From Nakamurella sp. PAMC28650 (GTDB lineage Bacteria > Actinomycetota > Actinomycetes > Mycobacteriales > Nakamurellaceae), in the NCBI RefSeq assembly GCF_014303395.1, contig NZ_CP060298.1, positions 496,001-560,000 of the forward strand: 64,000 nt of DNA. Direction: 5' to 3'. Made by a program: the position numbers and the translations under genes. Shown here piece after piece: positions 62,405-64,000 of this stretch (within the stretch, counting starts at the first letter, position 1; every line of letters begins with the position of its first letter). Below the pieces are notes generated by a model that did not search any database, was not told where the DNA came from, and saw only the letters and a list, made by a program, of their open reading frames with translations.

Positions 62405-63679
62405 TCAGGTGGTGACGTCCTGCGCCGGGGACGGGGTGCCGAACGCGGAGTACGGCACGAACTGGATCTCGTGAGGCATTGCCTCCATGGGGATCTCGTT
62501 GATCAGCTTGCCGGTGTCGGTCTCCCAGATCTGCACACCCTCGACCGGCTGACCGCCGAGCAGGAACGGGTACCGCGAGGTCGACATACCGTGGTTGAGG
62601 GTCCAGAGTTCCTTGCCATCCGGGCTCAGCCCGGTGTGCGCGGGAATGACGGTGCCCTTGGAGGCCCACAGCGTCTGGTAGTTGCTGGTGTTCACCTTGA
62701 AGATGGAGTTGTCCGAGGTGGCGATGTAGGCGAACTTGCTGTCCGGGCTGATGCTGATGTGGATCGGCGAGCCCTCGATCGGTAGTTTCTTGATGATCTT
62801 GAGCGTCGTGTTCTCGATCACCCAGACCTCCTTGAAGGCGAGACCGGCCAGCCACACGTGCTTTCCGTCCGGAGTGATGTTGACGCCGTGGGCGGTGGCC
62901 GGCATCGGGATCTGCTTGACGATCTTGTTGGTCCTCCAGTCGATGACGGCCAGGGTCTTGGCGCCGTCGACCGTCACGAAGAGGTAGGGGGTGTCGATGG
63001 CCTTGCCGTCCCAGTACATGCTCTGCGAGATGTAGTCGGGGCCGGCACCGACGGGGATGCTTCCGATGTTCTTCATGCTCGCCGTGTCGATGATCGAGAC
63101 GTCCGCGCCGTACTGGTTGGCCACGTAGAGGTATTTGTCGTCCGGGGTCAGCGAGATGTGGTGCGAGCCTTTGCCTGCCTCGACTCGGGCGACCTCCCGC
63201 AATGTCAGTGGGTCGTACTCGATGACGGTGGACACGTCGTAGGTGAAGGCACTCGCGGTGAACATCCGCTTGAAGTCCTTGGTGAAGACGATGGCGTGCG
63301 AGTCACGGATGTTCGGGTACTTCGACGGGTCCGTCCGCGGGTGATAAGTGCCCGCATTGGTGATCGCCGTCACCGTCTTGTGGGATTTGGCGTCGATGAT
63401 GAAGAGTTTGTTGCTCTGCCCCGCACCGATCACGGCAATACCCGACCAGCCCACCCTGCCGCCGGCATTCATCACTTCGAAAGCCTTGGAGGCAGAGGAC
63501 TCGACGCCTGGGGTGGCGGCCGTAGGAGCGGCCGAGGCCGCTGTCGTCCCGGCCGAGGCCGCACCCTTGCTCGAGTCCGTGCACGCCGTTGCCGCCAGGG
63601 CGACCGCACCGGCGGACGCTGCAAGAAAACCGCGCCGGCCGAGCCTCTTGGCCTCGGCGGCAGTGGGGCTTTCGTTCAT
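62405..63679 (-). CDS. YVTN-type beta-propeller lipoprotein
   Basis: 424 residues. Tat-like signal RLGRRGFLAASAGAVALAAT with lipobox ATAC; then repeated propeller blades such as SHHISLTPDDKYLYVANQYG, DVSIIDTASMKNIGSIPVGA, AHGVNITPDGKHVWLAGLAF and IHISISPDSKFAYIATSDNS. About seven blades fit the length. Propellers of this kind bind metals, haem or partner proteins. First gene of the six-gene envelope operon; GAGGAAG precedes the ATG. Confidence 0.88.
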   Translation of the reverse strand: MNESPTAAEAKRLGRRGFLAASAGAVALAATACTDSSKGAASAGTTAASAAPTAATPGVESSASKAFEVMNAGGRVGWSGIAVIGAGQSNKLFIIDAKSHKTVTAITNAGTYHPRTDPSKYPNIRDSHAIVFTKDFKRMFTASAFTYDVSTVIEYDPLTLREVARVEAGKGSHHISLTPDDKYLYVANQYGADVSIIDTASMKNIGSIPVGAGPDYISQSMYWDGKAIDTPYLFVTVDGAKTLAVIDWRTNKIVKQIPMPATAHGVNITPDGKHVWLAGLAFKEVWVIENTTLKIIKKLPIEGSPIHISISPDSKFAYIATSDNSIFKVNTSNYQTLWASKGTVIPAHTGLSPDGKELWTLNHGMSTSRYPFLLGGQPVEGVQIWETDTGKLINEIPMEAMPHEIQFVPYSAFGTPSPAQDVTT

Positions 63680-64000
63680 CGTGATCTTCCTCTTTCAGGG
63701 ATCCGAGTAGCCGTCGCCGGCGCCACCCGAAGGGCGAGATGTCCTGGCTGGACCCGCGTTACATTTGTCGGCCAATATTGCGCCACCAGTCCTCGCGCAT
63801 ATCGACGACGTCAACTTCACCTCACATGCCCCGATGAAGGGATGTGCGGTGATCGGCACGCGAACGTATTGATATTGCATCCGAACGCCAGGGATAACTC
63901 CCGACCACGGCCGCGCACCATGGCTCGTTCGGCCTATCCCACCGACGCGCATGTCCAATTCATCACCATTTGGCTCCGAATGCACCGAGCAATCGGACGA
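63680..64000. other. Non-coding stretch at window end
   Basis: Upstream region of the beta-propeller gene; lower in GC than its surroundings. One 96-codon minus-strand frame (63695-63985) has no recognisable features and I do not call it. It must hold the operon promoter, but no convincing -35/-10 pair stands out. Confidence 0.5.

Noticed and set aside
63695-63985. 96-codon minus frame at the window end
   Set aside because: No ribosome binding site, no family features, lower coding character; lies where the promoter of the envelope operon should be.
1-64000. tRNA genes near serS or at IS borders
   Set aside because: No cloverleaf with a TTCRA loop and paired acceptor ends found in the intergenic regions examined by eye; a tRNAscan run would be decisive.

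Overview
The window is 64 kb of very GC-rich DNA with frequent GTG starts, ATGA/GTGA translational overlaps and GGAGG-type ribosome binding sites. The gene set (factor-independent uricase cluster, serS/pheA block, TerD protein, DUF1707, DUF1775, HemD-type NnaR regulator, Ala/Ser-rich lipoprotein linkers) points to the chromosome of a free-living high-GC actinomycete. A Nakamurella-like lineage is plausible but cannot be proven from sequence reading alone.

Layout. (1) 1-10436, minus strand: a purine/ureide degradation cluster running urate -> 5-hydroxyisourate -> OHCU -> allantoin -> allantoate -> ureidoglycolate, ending with malate synthase for glyoxylate use and a DUF6986 aldolase cut by the window edge. 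A GntR regulator, a hydantoin/allantoin-type racemase and an NCS1 permease lie in it; the permease has one in-frame amber codon. A divergent phosphoribosyltransferase (10575-11084) flanks it. (2) 11175-19902, minus: a galactoside locus with GH36 alpha-galactosidase, DeoR regulator, GH42 beta-galactosidase and a MalFG-type ABC transporter. (3) 20047-31017: housekeeping genes serS, a zincin, pheA, a phosphatase, DUF1707 and a P-loop kinase, with a PfkB kinase, a double TerD protein and a GH38 alpha-mannosidase between them.

(4) 31099-43132, plus: a tightly coupled catabolic locus with two LacI regulators, two different class I aldolases, a Gfo/Idh/MocA oxidoreductase, a PfkB kinase, an FGGY kinase, a phosphomannose-isomerase-like enzyme and a ribose/fructose-type ABC transporter. 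It carries related palindromic operators and ends in a 16-bp-stem terminator. The substrate is not obvious, and this is the best candidate for an undescribed pathway. (5) 43154-45640: a decayed zone with a truncated RES-domain gene hit by an IS5-family element, a frameshifted MmyB-type regulator fragment and an unknown small gene.

(6) 45694-57879, minus: assimilatory nitrite reduction (nirB, nirD, nnaR). The linked nitrate/nitrite transporter narK has been broken into three fragments by nested insertion sequences: two 1278-bp IS3-family copies, each interrupted by a 1381-bp ISL3-family copy, one also by an IS30-family copy, plus solo end fragments of a third IS3 and a third ISL3. About 45% of narK appears lost. 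(7) 58004-63679, minus: six exported or membrane proteins in one apparent operon (beta-propeller lipoprotein, Rieske lipoprotein, DUF2231, DUF305-like lipoprotein, CopC-CopD fusion, YcnI/DUF1775), read here as an envelope copper/redox system.

No tRNA, rRNA, CRISPR array or replication origin was recognised.
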